From: Pseudomonas sp. Irchel s3h17
Lineage (GTDB): Bacteria; Pseudomonadota; Gammaproteobacteria; Pseudomonadales; Pseudomonadaceae
Assembly: GCF_900187505.1 (NCBI RefSeq)
Contig: NZ_FYDL01000011.1
Span: 62,001-126,000 of the forward strand
Direction: 5' to 3'
DNA: 64,000 nt
Shown: positions 53,341 through 63,247 of the stretch, in pieces
Layout: each line of letters starts with the position of its first letter
Numbering within the stretch: the stretch's first letter is position 1
Program-made: the position numbers and the translations under genes
Notes under the pieces: generated by a model
What the model was told of the DNA's origin: nothing
Databases searched by the model: none
What the model saw: only the letters and a program-made list of their open reading frames with translations

Positions 53341-54471
53341 TCAACCTCCTAAAACCTGGCGATAGGCGCGCGCGGTGAGCGTCGCGCAGCGATCCCAGGA
53401 AAAAAGCTTCGCCTGTTGCAGCCCGGCTTCTCGGCTTACCTGCCAATGCACTTGATCGTCGGCCAGCCGGCTCATGGCATCACGCAAGCCGTGCAGGTCT
53501 TCGGGTTCAATATAGTTGCCCGCAGCCCCCGCGACCTCCGGCATGGCCGAGCGTCGGGTGAGGATGATCGGGGTACCACTGGCCATGGCCTCCAGCACGG
53601 GCAGGCCAAAACCTTCATAGATCGATGGAAATACCAGGGCCCGGGCGCCGGCCACCAAGTGGGCGACTTCCTCATCGGGCAGGTACCCGAGCAGGCAGAC
53701 ATGCCCGCTGGCCAGGCCTTTGCGCAGTTCATCGTCGAGCTGCTGGGCTTTCCAACCGGCCATCCCGACAATCAGCAAGGGCATGCGCTGGCGCAGCGAT
53801 TCCGGCAGTTGGGCATGGGCGCGCAGGGCCAGCCCGAGGTTCTTGCGCGGCTCCAAGGTGCCGACACACAGGAAGTAGCCGCGCGGCTCCACCCCATGCG
53901 CCTGCAGTACCGGGTGCAAGGTCGAGTCGGTACGGGGGTGAAAACGCGGAGCGACTCCCAGGGGGGCGACCACGAAGCGTTCCGGGCCGAGGCCAAAATA
54001 CGCTTGTGCCTCATCGGCAATGAACTGGGAATCGGTGAGGATCAGGCTGGCCTGTTTCACCCCCTGTTCCAGGCGTCGTTCGATTTCTTTCAAGCGTGCC
54101 GCCGGCTGGGTGGCAGGGTAGTGCACGTGCGTCAGGTCATGCAGGGTGACGACCGTCGGCCCCTGGAATGCCAGCGGCCACAGGCTCGGTTCGTGGTACA
54201 GCTGGATGTTGCCGGGGCGGCCCTGATCGAAGCGCCGTTGCTCCAGCCAGCGGCGTGCCTGATACGCACCGGGGATCTGTCGCAGCACCGGGCTCAGCCG
54301 TGAGTAACCGGGCATCGCGGCGCTCGGCAGCTGGGAGCTCCAGCCCCAGCCGTGGAACAACGACAGCGTGATGTCCGGTTCCTGGCCGAGGGCGTTGACC
54401 AGCTCCGCCAGGTAATGGCCAATGCCAGTGCGTGGCGCCTGCAGGATTCGCGCATTAAGAGCAATCTGCAT
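53341..54471 (-). CDS. wbpY: A-band polysaccharide glycosyltransferase WbpY
   Basis: A 376-residue GT4 glycosyltransferase (MQIALNARILQAPRTGIGHYL; PSIYEGFGLPVLEAMASGTPII). WbpY is proposed to extend the D-rhamnan chain with alpha-linked rhamnose. ATG 54,471 has GAGAGG 4 nt upstream and overlaps the end of wbpX by 17 bases, showing coupled translation; the longer frame to 54,507 is unlikely. Confidence 0.92.
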   Translation of the reverse strand: MQIALNARILQAPRTGIGHYLAELVNALGQEPDITLSLFHGWGWSSQLPSAAMPGYSRLSPVLRQIPGAYQARRWLEQRRFDQGRPGNIQLYHEPSLWPLAFQGPTVVTLHDLTHVHYPATQPAARLKEIERRLEQGVKQASLILTDSQFIADEAQAYFGLGPERFVVAPLGVAPRFHPRTDSTLHPVLQAHGVEPRGYFLCVGTLEPRKNLGLALRAHAQLPESLRQRMPLLIVGMAGWKAQQLDDELRKGLASGHVCLLGYLPDEEVAHLVAGARALVFPSIYEGFGLPVLEAMASGTPIILTRRSAMPEVAGAAGNYIEPEDLHGLRDAMSRLADDQVHWQVSREAGLQQAKLFSWDRCATLTARAYRQVLGG

Positions 54472-55831
54472 GCTGCCTCTCAACCGTCGTCGGGGTCTTG
54501 CGCACATGGCGCAGGACGCGCTCTACCAGTTGTGCACTGGCCTCGCGCCAGCCCAGCCAGCGCCACTCCTTGACGTCGCGCTCCGCCGGGAAGGTGCCGG
54601 TGGTTTCCATCTGTGTCATCAGGTCGACCAGGGTCTGCGGGTCATCCAGGTCGAAGTACGCCATGAACGGGCCGCCGATCTCGCGGAACACCGGGATGTC
54701 ACTGCCCATCGCCGGCAAACCGCGCTGCATGGCCTCCACCAGCGGCAGGCCGAACCCTTCGACATAGGACGGGAAGACCAGCGCGGTGGCGTTGGAGTAG
54801 GCGTACTCCAGGCTCTTGTCGGTGAGGTCATTGAACATGAACAGTCGTTGGTTGAGCTGCGGGTGCTGGCGGATCCGCTCGATCAGCGCATCGCACTTCC
54901 AACCGATGCGCCCGGCAATGCACAGCCGCGCGCGCGAGCCTTTGGCCCAGGCCAGCTCGAACGCATCGAGCAGGTAGGCGTGGTTCTTGCGCGGCTCGAT
55001 GGTGCTGACCATCAGGTACACCGGGTCTTTGTTCTTGAACATCTGCTTGAGGGCCGGCTCCACCGGCAACGCGTCGTCGCACAGGTCCAGCTCGCTGCCC
55101 AGGTGAAAATGGTCGAACCAGCGTTGCGCCACTTGCTCGGGCCCGACACGGCGCAGCATCTCATCGCGTACCTGATCAGCAATGGTCGCGGAAATCGCCA
55201 CGTAACCGTCGGCGGTCTTCGCGATCCAGTCGAACCAGTCGTTGAACACCCGGACCAGCCCGGCGTCGCAGAACTGCGGGTGGGTCAGCGGGATCAAGTC
55301 ATAGATCACCGAGACAATGCCCACGCCATCGCGCTTGAGTTGTTCGGCCAGGGGGAAAAAATCGGCGTGCCAGGAAGAGTCCAGGAGCACCAGTTGATCG
55401 CCCGCCTGATGCTGCAGGGGTTGGCAGCGGGTGGGGATCTCCTGGCGCCTGAGGCAGTAATTGAGCAGCCGGATCGGCACGCTCAACGCGGCAAATGCCG
55501 CCAGCCGGCAGCCTACATACAACACTCGGCGAGCGAACCGGGATTGGCGAAACGGCGTGCGCCGCTCCAGCGTGCGGTGCATCAGCCAGAACCGGTTGGC
55601 GATCTGCTCCAGCCGTACGCGCACGCCCATCAGGTCCAGCTTGGGCACCTTGAGTGGCGCCAGGCTGGTCACTTGATACAGCGCGCCCTTGAGCATCACC
55701 ACGGGAATGCATTCGACGGCCGGGTTGTTTCTTGGCAGCTCGGTAATGACGTTGCGCACCACGCGCTGAATACCCGAGTTGGCTTGCGGGTGTTCGAACA
55801 CATAGGTGCATTCAACCAGCATTCGCGTCAT
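54455..55831 (-). CDS. wbpX: A-band polysaccharide glycosyltransferase WbpX
   Basis: A 458-residue GT4 glycosyltransferase, close to the 460 residues in P. aeruginosa. Motifs: VSTIEPRKNHAYLLDAF and PSYVEGFGLPLVEAMQRGLPAM. With WbpY and WbpZ it builds the D-rhamnose trisaccharide repeat. ATG 55,831 overlaps the wzt stop (ATGA); the longer frame to 55,972 is a shadow inside wzt. Confidence 0.92.
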   Translation of the reverse strand: MTRMLVECTYVFEHPQANSGIQRVVRNVITELPRNNPAVECIPVVMLKGALYQVTSLAPLKVPKLDLMGVRVRLEQIANRFWLMHRTLERRTPFRQSRFARRVLYVGCRLAAFAALSVPIRLLNYCLRRQEIPTRCQPLQHQAGDQLVLLDSSWHADFFPLAEQLKRDGVGIVSVIYDLIPLTHPQFCDAGLVRVFNDWFDWIAKTADGYVAISATIADQVRDEMLRRVGPEQVAQRWFDHFHLGSELDLCDDALPVEPALKQMFKNKDPVYLMVSTIEPRKNHAYLLDAFELAWAKGSRARLCIAGRIGWKCDALIERIRQHPQLNQRLFMFNDLTDKSLEYAYSNATALVFPSYVEGFGLPLVEAMQRGLPAMGSDIPVFREIGGPFMAYFDLDDPQTLVDLMTQMETTGTFPAERDVKEWRWLGWREASAQLVERVLRHVRKTPTTVERQHADCS

Positions 55832-57093
55832 GGGGCGGTCTCCGGCGCAATGGGTGCTACAGGTGTCTGTGACGAACGGGTAATGCTGGTCTGCGCCTCC
55901 AGCCATGAGCAACCGACGAAGTCTTCCTGGCGGTTGTTGATGACGTGGAACACCAGCCCGTAATCGCGCCATTCGAAATTGCGGTCCAGGTGCGAGTCCA
56001 AGCGGGACAGGCTCAGGGCGACGGAGTAGTTGCCCTTGCCCAGGCGCATCGGGAACGCAAAGCGGTAGGTGACCCGCTCGCCAGCGTGCAGGTCCGTCAG
56101 GGCCTGATCCAGACGATGGGTATTGATGCCGTACATGGCCTGGCCGAGTCGATCCTTGATCAGGAAGCCCAGCACCAGGCGCTCGATGTCCTGCCGTACG
56201 TCAACCTGCACTTCCAGCACCATGGGCTGGCCGACCTCGGCAACTTCCACCGGGCGCTGGTGCTGGTCCAGCAGGCGCACGTTGTGGATGGTTGCTTCAC
56301 CGGTACCGGAGATGGTCTGTACCTGGCCATTGGCGAGCATCTCCTGGCGCACGATCTGGCCTTCACGTTCGGCGAGCATGGCGTTGTAGTAATCCATCAC
56401 CTCTTCCGGCTTGCCATGCATGGCCATGCGGCCCTTTTCCAGAAGAATGGCGGTGTCGCAGATCGACTGAATGGCCGAACGATCGTGAGACACGATCAGC
56501 AAGGTGGTTCCGGCCCGACGGAAGCTGCGGATGCGTTCGAAACTCTTGTGCTGGAAGTAGGCGTCGCCCACCGACAGTGCTTCGTCGACGATCAGGATGT
56601 CGGGCCTGCGGGCGGTGGCAACACTGAAGGCCAGGCGCATCTGCATGCCACTGGAGTAAGTGCGCACCGGGTGGTCGATGGCTTCGCCAATCTCGGCAAA
56701 GCCTTCGATTTCCGGCATCAGGGCTTCGATTTCTTCGACCTGCATGCCCAACAACTGACCGGCCATGAAGGCGTTCTGACGGCCCGTGAAATCCGGGTGA
56801 AAGCCCATGCCCAGCTCCAGCAACGCCGCGACGCGCCCTTGCAGCTGGATCTGCCCGCAGGTGGGCTGGGTCGTGCCGGTGATCATTTTCAGCAGGGTGC
56901 TTTTGCCTGCGCCGTTGACGCCGACAATGCCGACTGCTTCACCGGGCTGGATCTCAAAGTCGACGCCTTGCAGCACCCAATGCAACTGGTGGCGGGCGCG
57001 GGTAAATGGCACCAGCCACTCGAACAACCGGCTCCAGCGATTGGGGTATTGCTTGTAGGCCTTGCCCAGGCCACTGACGCGTATGTGTCCCAT
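55828..57093 (-). CDS. wzt: A-band polysaccharide ABC exporter ATPase Wzt
   Basis: A 421-residue ATPase. Walker A GVNGAGKSTLLKMI, signature YSSGMQMRLAFSVAT and Walker B ILIVDEAL are in the N-terminal 240 residues. The C-terminal 160-180 residues form the beta-sandwich carbohydrate-binding domain that recognises the chain end in such exporters. It powers Wzm. It overlaps the wzm stop by one base and the wbpX start by 4. Confidence 0.95.
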   Translation of the reverse strand: MGHIRVSGLGKAYKQYPNRWSRLFEWLVPFTRARHQLHWVLQGVDFEIQPGEAVGIVGVNGAGKSTLLKMITGTTQPTCGQIQLQGRVAALLELGMGFHPDFTGRQNAFMAGQLLGMQVEEIEALMPEIEGFAEIGEAIDHPVRTYSSGMQMRLAFSVATARRPDILIVDEALSVGDAYFQHKSFERIRSFRRAGTTLLIVSHDRSAIQSICDTAILLEKGRMAMHGKPEEVMDYYNAMLAEREGQIVRQEMLANGQVQTISGTGEATIHNVRLLDQHQRPVEVAEVGQPMVLEVQVDVRQDIERLVLGFLIKDRLGQAMYGINTHRLDQALTDLHAGERVTYRFAFPMRLGKGNYSVALSLSRLDSHLDRNFEWRDYGLVFHVINNRQEDFVGCSWLEAQTSITRSSQTPVAPIAPETAP

Positions 57094-57890
57094 CAGAGCT
57101 CATCCACCATTTCACCGACACGCTGGCGGAATAACCGCAGCCCTATCACACAGAACAGCAGGCCGATCACCAGCAGCGGTGTCAGCGAACTCCAGGCCGG
57201 CCACTGGTTGTAGAGAAACACGTTCTGGTAGCTGTGCATCAATGCGGTCAGTGGATTGAGCGCCAGAACACGCTGGATGCCTTCGGGAAGGATCGACATC
57301 GGGTAAACAATCGGCGTCAGCCAGAACCAGAATTGCAGGAAGATCCCGAAGAACTGCCCGACATCGCGAAAGAACACGTTCAGTACACCGAGAATCATCC
57401 CCAGCCCCGCCGAGAACATCACTTGCAGCATCAGCAGCGGTACCAGGGCCAGCAAGGCCATGCCAGGCAAGCGCCCGCTGATCAGCAGAAACCCCAGGAA
57501 CAAACCGAGGATGATCGCAAAGTTGATCCCGGCATTGAGCAGCACGATCACCGGCAGGCAGATCCTGGGGAAGCTGATCTTCTTCAGCAGGTTGGCGTTT
57601 TCCAGAAACATGCTCTGGCTACGCAGGGTGATCTCGGAGAACAAGCCCCAGGTCAGCAGACCGGCACACAGGTAAACGCTATAGGCCAATCCATCATCCA
57701 CCCCCGGCAGGCGGGCGCGCATGATCTGGGAGAAGATCACCGTGTAGACGATGATCATCGACAGGGGGTTGAGCACGGTCCACAGGGCACCGAACAGTGA
57801 GTTGCGATAACGCGACTGGAACTCGCGCTTGACGCTACCGAGGATGAATCCCCGGTAGCTGCGCAGCGAGCGATACAGGTTGAGCAGCAT
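57093..57890 (-). CDS. wzm: A-band polysaccharide ABC exporter permease Wzm
   Basis: A 265-residue permease of the ABC-2 type with six hydrophobic helices (for example CAGLLTWGLFSEITL, NAGINFAIILGLFLGFLLI). With Wzt it exports the finished D-rhamnan on undecaprenyl pyrophosphate to the periplasm. N terminus RSYRGFILGSVKREFQSRYRNS is typical. It starts directly after the wbpW stop. Confidence 0.95.
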   Translation of the reverse strand: MLLNLYRSLRSYRGFILGSVKREFQSRYRNSLFGALWTVLNPLSMIIVYTVIFSQIMRARLPGVDDGLAYSVYLCAGLLTWGLFSEITLRSQSMFLENANLLKKISFPRICLPVIVLLNAGINFAIILGLFLGFLLISGRLPGMALLALVPLLMLQVMFSAGLGMILGVLNVFFRDVGQFFGIFLQFWFWLTPIVYPMSILPEGIQRVLALNPLTALMHSYQNVFLYNQWPAWSSLTPLLVIGLLFCVIGLRLFRQRVGEMVDEL

Positions 57891-59333
57891 TCAGACCGTC
57901 CTGCCGTACTGATCTTCGAAGCGGACAATATCGTCCTCCCCCAGATACTCACCGCTTTGCACTTCAATGATGACCAGGTCGATCACCCCCGGGTTTTCCA
58001 GGCGATGCTTGTGTCCAGCGGCAATGAAGGTGGACTCGTTCTTGGCGACCAGGTGCGAGCCCGAGCCGTTGTTGGTGACCTTGGCCATGCCTTCGACCAC
58101 CACCCAGTGTTCGTTGCGGTGATGATGCATTTGCAGGGACAGTTTGGCCCCGGGCTTGACCACGATGCGCTTGATCTTGAAGCGCGGACCGTCCTCCAGC
58201 ACGGTGTAGGTGCCCCAAGGTCGGCTGACGGTACGGTGCAGGCGGTAGCTTGCGTGTTCTTTGTCCTTGAGTTGCTTGACCACTTTGCGCACATCCTGTG
58301 CTCGGTCGGCATGGGCGACCAGCACGGCGTCAGCGGTGTCGATGACGATCAGGTTATCCACACCCACGGTCGCGACCATGCGCCCATCGCTCTGCACGAA
58401 GTTGTTGTGGCTGTCGATGAACAGCGCCTCGCCGCTGGCGCGGTTGTTTTGCATGTCGGCGGGAATCAGCGCACTGACGGCTCCCCATGAACCGATGTCG
58501 CTCCAGTCGAACCCGGCAGGTATCACCACCACTTTGTCGGAGCATTCCATCAAGGCGTAGTCGATGGAGATATCCGTCATGTCGGCAAAATGCGCCAGCG
58601 ACAACTCCTGTTGCAGGCAGCCGCCGGTCTCGACCGGGGCGCTCACTGCCAGGCATGCATCGGCTTGTTCCAGGAGTTGTGGGGCGTGGGTTTGCAGTTC
58701 CGACAACAAGGTGCCGACCGAGAAGCAAAACATGCCTGAGTTCCACAGGAAGTTGCCGCTTTCCAGGTAGTCGGTGGCGGTCTTCAGGTCGGGTTTTTCA
58801 ACGAAGCGTGCCACCCTGGTGGCGCCCTGGTCATCCAGGTGATCGCCACGCTCGATGTAGCCGAAACCGGTTTCAGGGGTCGTCGGGATCACGCCGAAGG
58901 TCACCAGATGGCCGGCTTCGGCCAGCTTCACGGCATGCTTTACGGCGTCTCTGAAGGCGTCTTCGTTCTGGATCAAATGGTCGGCGGGCATCACCACCAT
59001 AATGGCTTCATTACCGTGCAGCGCTTGCAGGGACAGGGCGGCAGCCGCGATGGCCGGGGCTGTGTTGCGCCCCACCGGTTCAAGCACGAAGTGGCCGCGA
59101 TGATGGCCCAGATGGGCATCCTGATAGTGATCCTTGCTTTGAAAGTAGTAGTCACGATTGGTCACGGTGACGATATCGCCATGGGTGCCCAGCAGCGAGG
59201 CTGCGCGCCGATAGGTCTTGCCCAGGAGGCTCTCGCCATCAGGCAGGACCATGAACGGCTTGGGATGACCTTCACGCGAAACCGGCCACAGCCGGGTACC
59301 GGCACCGCCGGAAAGGATCACAGGTATTAGCAT
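57891..59333 (-). CDS. wbpW: Mannose-1-P guanylyltransferase / phosphomannose isomerase WbpW
   Basis: A 480-residue type II bifunctional enzyme supplying GDP-mannose. The N-terminal nucleotidyltransferase has LSGGAGTRLWPVSREGHPKPF (8-28) and FVEKPD; the C-terminal cupin has the isomerase motif QMHHHRNEHWVVVEG. Its product is the substrate of Gmd. It begins 3 bases after gmd. Confidence 0.95.
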   Translation of the reverse strand: MLIPVILSGGAGTRLWPVSREGHPKPFMVLPDGESLLGKTYRRAASLLGTHGDIVTVTNRDYYFQSKDHYQDAHLGHHRGHFVLEPVGRNTAPAIAAAALSLQALHGNEAIMVVMPADHLIQNEDAFRDAVKHAVKLAEAGHLVTFGVIPTTPETGFGYIERGDHLDDQGATRVARFVEKPDLKTATDYLESGNFLWNSGMFCFSVGTLLSELQTHAPQLLEQADACLAVSAPVETGGCLQQELSLAHFADMTDISIDYALMECSDKVVVIPAGFDWSDIGSWGAVSALIPADMQNNRASGEALFIDSHNNFVQSDGRMVATVGVDNLIVIDTADAVLVAHADRAQDVRKVVKQLKDKEHASYRLHRTVSRPWGTYTVLEDGPRFKIKRIVVKPGAKLSLQMHHHRNEHWVVVEGMAKVTNNGSGSHLVAKNESTFIAAGHKHRLENPGVIDLVIIEVQSGEYLGEDDIVRFEDQYGRTV

Positions 59334-59336
59334 GGC

Positions 59337-60308
59337 CTACTCCTTGGCGACGCGTTTCATGTCCGCATCCATCATCATGCGGATCAGGGTCTGCAAATCG
59401 GTTTTTGGTTTCCAGCCCAGCAGCCGCTGTGCCTTGGCCGGATTACCCAACAGCACGTCGACTTCGGCCGGACGGAAAAACGCCGGGTCGATCTTCACGA
59501 AGTCGCGGTAATTGAGACCGACATGTTCGAAGGCAATCTGGCACATCTCACGCACTGTCGTGGTGACGCCCGTGGCGACCACAAAGTCGTCGGCCTTGTC
59601 CTGTTGCAGCATCAACCACATGGCCTCGACATAGTCGCCGGCAAAGCCCCAGTCGCGCTTGGCATCGATGTTGCCCAGGCGCAGTTCCTGCTGTTTTCCC
59701 TGCTTGATCCGGGCAGCGGCGTCGGTGACTTTGCGGGTCACGAATTCGATCCCGCGCAGCGGCGACTCGTGATTGAACAGGATGCCGCTGCTGGCATGCA
59801 GGTTGAAACTCTCGCGGTAGTTCACGGTGATCCAGTGGCCATAAAGCTTGGCGACACCGTAAGGGCTGCGCGGATAGAAGGGGGTATTTTCGTCCTGCTG
59901 TTCGGCCTGGATCAGGCCAAACATTTCACTGGTCGAGGCTTGGTAGAAACGGGTGTGCGGGCTGAATTGACGGATGGCTTCGAGCAGATGGGTCACGCCC
60001 AGGCCATCGACGATCCCGGTGGTCACGGGTTGACTCCAGGAGGCCGCGACAAAGCTTTGTGCCGCCAGGTTGTAGACCTCGTCAGGTGCTGACTTGATCA
60101 CCGCGCGCTGCACCGAGCAGGCGTCGGCCATGTCGCCGTCCAGATAATGAATATCGCCTTCGACGCCCATTTCGCGCAATCGCCAACGCGAGTCGGTGCT
60201 GCGCCGTGCGACCAGGCCGTAGACCTGATAACCCTTGTCGAGCAGCAACTTGGCCAGGTAGGCGCCGTCTTGACCGGTGATCCCTGTGATCAATGCACTT
60301 TTTGTCAT
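59337..60308 (-). CDS. gmd: GDP-mannose 4,6-dehydratase
   Basis: A 323-residue short-chain dehydrogenase-type enzyme, same length as P. aeruginosa Gmd. NADP-binding ITGITGQDGAYLAKLLLDKGY (8-28), active-site serine/threonine STSEMFG and YxxxK as YGVAKLYGH. It makes GDP-4-keto-6-deoxymannose, reduced by Rmd. Its ATG overlaps the rmd stop by 4 nt. Confidence 0.96.
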   Translation of the reverse strand: MTKSALITGITGQDGAYLAKLLLDKGYQVYGLVARRSTDSRWRLREMGVEGDIHYLDGDMADACSVQRAVIKSAPDEVYNLAAQSFVAASWSQPVTTGIVDGLGVTHLLEAIRQFSPHTRFYQASTSEMFGLIQAEQQDENTPFYPRSPYGVAKLYGHWITVNYRESFNLHASSGILFNHESPLRGIEFVTRKVTDAAARIKQGKQQELRLGNIDAKRDWGFAGDYVEAMWLMLQQDKADDFVVATGVTTTVREMCQIAFEHVGLNYRDFVKIDPAFFRPAEVDVLLGNPAKAQRLLGWKPKTDLQTLIRMMMDADMKRVAKE

Positions 60309-61219
60309 TCTTGTAGTACCCGTGACTCCCAGTCGGACAGGATCGCCCGCAAGGATTGTTGTGTTGTAAGTTCAGGTGCCCACCCTGTGGCCTGGTACAG
60401 CTTGGCATGGCTGCCACAGACACGGCGCTGCTCTGCGCGGCGAAGGCGCGCAGGGTCTTGAATCAGTTGCACATCGACCTGGGCCAGATCGGCCAATTGC
60501 TCGATCAGGCCACGGATACTTTGCTCGACCCCGGAGCAGATGTTGTAGACCTGCCCGGGCACACCGCGTGCAAGCAATGCGAAGTAGGCGGACACCACGT
60601 CGTGGACATCGAGAAAGTCGCGTGTCACATCGATGTCGCCGACTTCCAGCTCAGGCACTTGCAGGCCCTGTTTGATCCGGCAGATCTGTCGCGCGGCGCT
60701 GGCGATCACGAAGCTGTCTGCCTGCCCGGCGCCGATGTGGTTGAAGGGGCGGGCGATCATTACCGGCCAGCCTTCGGTCATGCCCCATTGCAGGCAGAGC
60801 ATTTCCGCCGAGAGCTTGCTCACGGCATAGGGGTTGCGCGGGCAGGGTGGCTGATGTTCGTCGATCGGCAGGGCGCTCTCGCTGACCTGGCCGTAGACAT
60901 CGCCGGAACTGACATACAGGAAGGTACCGTTGAAGCCGCGCGCCATGAGCGCTTGCAACAGGTTCAGTGTCCCGAGCAGGTTGACCTCGAAGGTATTGGC
61001 CGGGTCACGGAAGGCTTCGGGAACAAAGGTCTGCCCCGCAAGATGGATCACCGCGTCAGGGAGTTCTGGCCACAAGCCCTCGAGGCTCTTTGGCTCGCGC
61101 AGGTCATAGCGAGAGGCAACGGGCAGCAGTTCCCAATCCGAATCGGTCGCCTTCAGGCGCGATTGGATGTGACGGCCTACAAATCCACTCAGACCTGTAA
61201 CGAACAGACGCTTTTTCAA
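60305..61219 (-). CDS. rmd: GDP-6-deoxy-D-lyxo-4-hexulose reductase (GDP-D-rhamnose synthase)
   Basis: A 304-residue reductase, the length of P. aeruginosa Rmd. The dinucleotide loop VTGLSGFVGRHIQ and YAVSKLSAEML (YxxxK) are visible. It makes GDP-D-rhamnose. The start is TTG 61,219 (LKKRLFVTGLSG), preceded by a G-rich TTGGGGG; the frame is open upstream to 61,438 but that part does not match the family. First gene of the D-rhamnan operon. Confidence 0.93.
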   Translation of the reverse strand: MKKRLFVTGLSGFVGRHIQSRLKATDSDWELLPVASRYDLREPKSLEGLWPELPDAVIHLAGQTFVPEAFRDPANTFEVNLLGTLNLLQALMARGFNGTFLYVSSGDVYGQVSESALPIDEHQPPCPRNPYAVSKLSAEMLCLQWGMTEGWPVMIARPFNHIGAGQADSFVIASAARQICRIKQGLQVPELEVGDIDVTRDFLDVHDVVSAYFALLARGVPGQVYNICSGVEQSIRGLIEQLADLAQVDVQLIQDPARLRRAEQRRVCGSHAKLYQATGWAPELTTQQSLRAILSDWESRVLQE

Positions 61220-61558
61220 GCAATAGCCCCCAAGTAGGCAAACTTCGGCAATCCCCAGTCTTTGCTGGCTAAAACCGGAAAGCAGTGCTGCTTTCTCGGG
61301 CAAATCGGGTATGCGAAGATTTTGTTGTAGTTGTTTGGACGTCAATCTGTGCCAATTGCGCGGCAATTTCAACAGGTCCGAACGTGACTGGTGAGTTCTC
61401 GTCAGAGTCGCTCTATTTATTCTCGTGCAGCTGTTCACGAATCCCCAACGGATGTGTTTAGAATGCCCCTCAGCACGATTGCCCAGCGATCAGCTCGCGG
61501 GTTATCCGACCCTGCGAAGCTGACCACAAAAACAAGAACGTAGACGGGCATACAGACG
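61220..61558. other. Divergent promoter region between rmd and the glycosyltransferase pair
   Basis: About 340 noncoding bases. It must contain the promoters of both the A-band operon and the divergent glycosyltransferase genes. I could not assign a clear -35/-10 pair and see no JUMPstart/ops element. Confidence 0.45.
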
Positions 61559-63247
61559 ATGGACGAATACCGGTATGCCGGGTTCGATTCATGGCTGGAC
61601 CGTCATAAGAATGAGGCTGCCGGGATGGCGGTTTCATCGTGGGATGCCATGAATTTCATTCTTTATTCAGACGTGAACGACCGCTCGATCAGCCAGAGTC
61701 TCGGCCGTCCCGAATACAGCTATTACTTCGTCCTCAAGGCCTATCGTCCGGTCCTTGAGAGCCTTGGACGGGTTCATGTGGTTGATTCGATCGGTGAGGT
61801 CGACCCACTCTATCGACGCCTTCAAGACGAGGGCGAAGAAAGCCTGTTCCTTTCATTTGCACCGCCCCACAAGACGCCCGCCGACCTGCATTGCCCAACG
61901 CTCTGCGTGGTTGCCTGGGAGTTCGACTCGATCCCCGACGAGCACTGGGATAACGACCTGCGGCAGAACTGGAGCCGCACACTGGCCAGGCAAGGCCGGG
62001 TCATCACCTTGTCCAGCCATACCGCACAGGCCGTACGCAAAGCGCTGGGGGAGGACTTCCCGGTACTGGTCTTGCCCACACCGCTGTGGGAAACCTTCGC
62101 CAGCGTGCGCGACCAGTACCCGAGTGCCCCGATCAATCCGGGCGCGACCTTGCAGACCATCGGTTGCCTCATCGACAGCCGTGCACTCGGCCTTTCAGCC
62201 GATGGCCTGGTTGCACCGATCATCCCGGAACCAGAACCCCGACCATTGGTGGAGTCGGAAACCATCGCCCAGGCACCCCCCCTGACCTGGCGCCGCCGGC
62301 TTTTCATTGGCAAACACTATCTGCGCGAGAGTCTACGCGAGTCCGCTGGCCAGTCGCTGTCTCGGCGGTTGTTCATTTTCCGGCACTACCTGCACCAGGC
62401 CTACGGTGAAGGCTTTCGTGATTTGTTGCCCGAGCGCCTTCGGGGCTTGATTGCCCAGGTTCGGCCTAAGCCACCGCAGGCGGTCGAACCGCTGTCTGCG
62501 CAGCCGCATCCCCAAGCCAACCTGCCGGACACCACCGAACGGGTGGAGACCCGGGTCGATGGCGTGGTCTACGTCAGCGTGTTCAATCCTGACGACGGCC
62601 GCAAGAACTGGCACCAACTGATCACGGCCTTTTGCTGGGCCATGCGTGATGCCGAGGACGCCACGCTGGTGTTGAAGATGACCCAGAGCGACCTGTCCTC
62701 CTATTACGTCGAAATGCTGACCCTGTTGTCGCAGTTGTCGCCGTTCTCCTGCCGAGTGGTGGTCATGCACGGCTACCTGGACGACCAGCAGTTCGCCCGC
62801 TTGTATGGTGCGGCCAGTTTCTACGTCAACGCGTCCCGCTGCGAAGGCTTGTGTCTGCCGCTGATGGAGTTCATGGCCTGTGGCAAACCGGTGATTGCGC
62901 CGGCGCATACGGCGATGCAGGACTACATTGATGAGCGCGTGGCCTTTATCGTTGAGTCCAGCCAGGAGCCTGCGGTATGGCCGCAGGACACGCGCATCCT
63001 GTACCGCACCTTGCGTCATCGACCCGATTGGGGCTCGCTGAAAAACGCTTACCAGAACAGCTACCGGGTCGCCAAAGAGCAGCCGGAGCGCTACCAGGCG
63101 ATGTCTGCCGCGGCCAGCCAGCGCATGGCGGACTACTGCAGTTTCAACGTCGTGCAACAACGGTTGAAGGAATTCTTCGAGCCGACCCCGACAACCCAGA
63201 GTAGGCCGGCACCTGCTGCCGCCGTGGCGGGCACAGCACCATGCTGA
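61559..63247 (+). CDS. GT4-type glycosyltransferase (first of tandem pair)
   Basis: A 562-residue protein with a central GT-B domain. The N-terminal part (about 30-200) includes LGRPEYSYYFVLKAYRPVLESLG, shared with the next gene. The C-terminal part has VYVSVFNPDDGRKNWHQLI, and the donor-site RCEGLCLPLMEFMACGKPVI with the EX7E pattern. In between, about 205-345, is a Pro/Arg-rich linker with a duplicated RRLFIxxHYL segment. By position it corresponds to the glycosyltransferase genes that neighbour the A-band cluster in P. aeruginosa and may decorate the chain; the product is unknown. Confidence 0.82.
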   Translation: MDEYRYAGFDSWLDRHKNEAAGMAVSSWDAMNFILYSDVNDRSISQSLGRPEYSYYFVLKAYRPVLESLGRVHVVDSIGEVDPLYRRLQDEGEESLFLSFAPPHKTPADLHCPTLCVVAWEFDSIPDEHWDNDLRQNWSRTLARQGRVITLSSHTAQAVRKALGEDFPVLVLPTPLWETFASVRDQYPSAPINPGATLQTIGCLIDSRALGLSADGLVAPIIPEPEPRPLVESETIAQAPPLTWRRRLFIGKHYLRESLRESAGQSLSRRLFIFRHYLHQAYGEGFRDLLPERLRGLIAQVRPKPPQAVEPLSAQPHPQANLPDTTERVETRVDGVVYVSVFNPDDGRKNWHQLITAFCWAMRDAEDATLVLKMTQSDLSSYYVEMLTLLSQLSPFSCRVVVMHGYLDDQQFARLYGAASFYVNASRCEGLCLPLMEFMACGKPVIAPAHTAMQDYIDERVAFIVESSQEPAVWPQDTRILYRTLRHRPDWGSLKNAYQNSYRVAKEQPERYQAMSAAASQRMADYCSFNVVQQRLKEFFEPTPTTQSRPAPAAAVAGTAPC

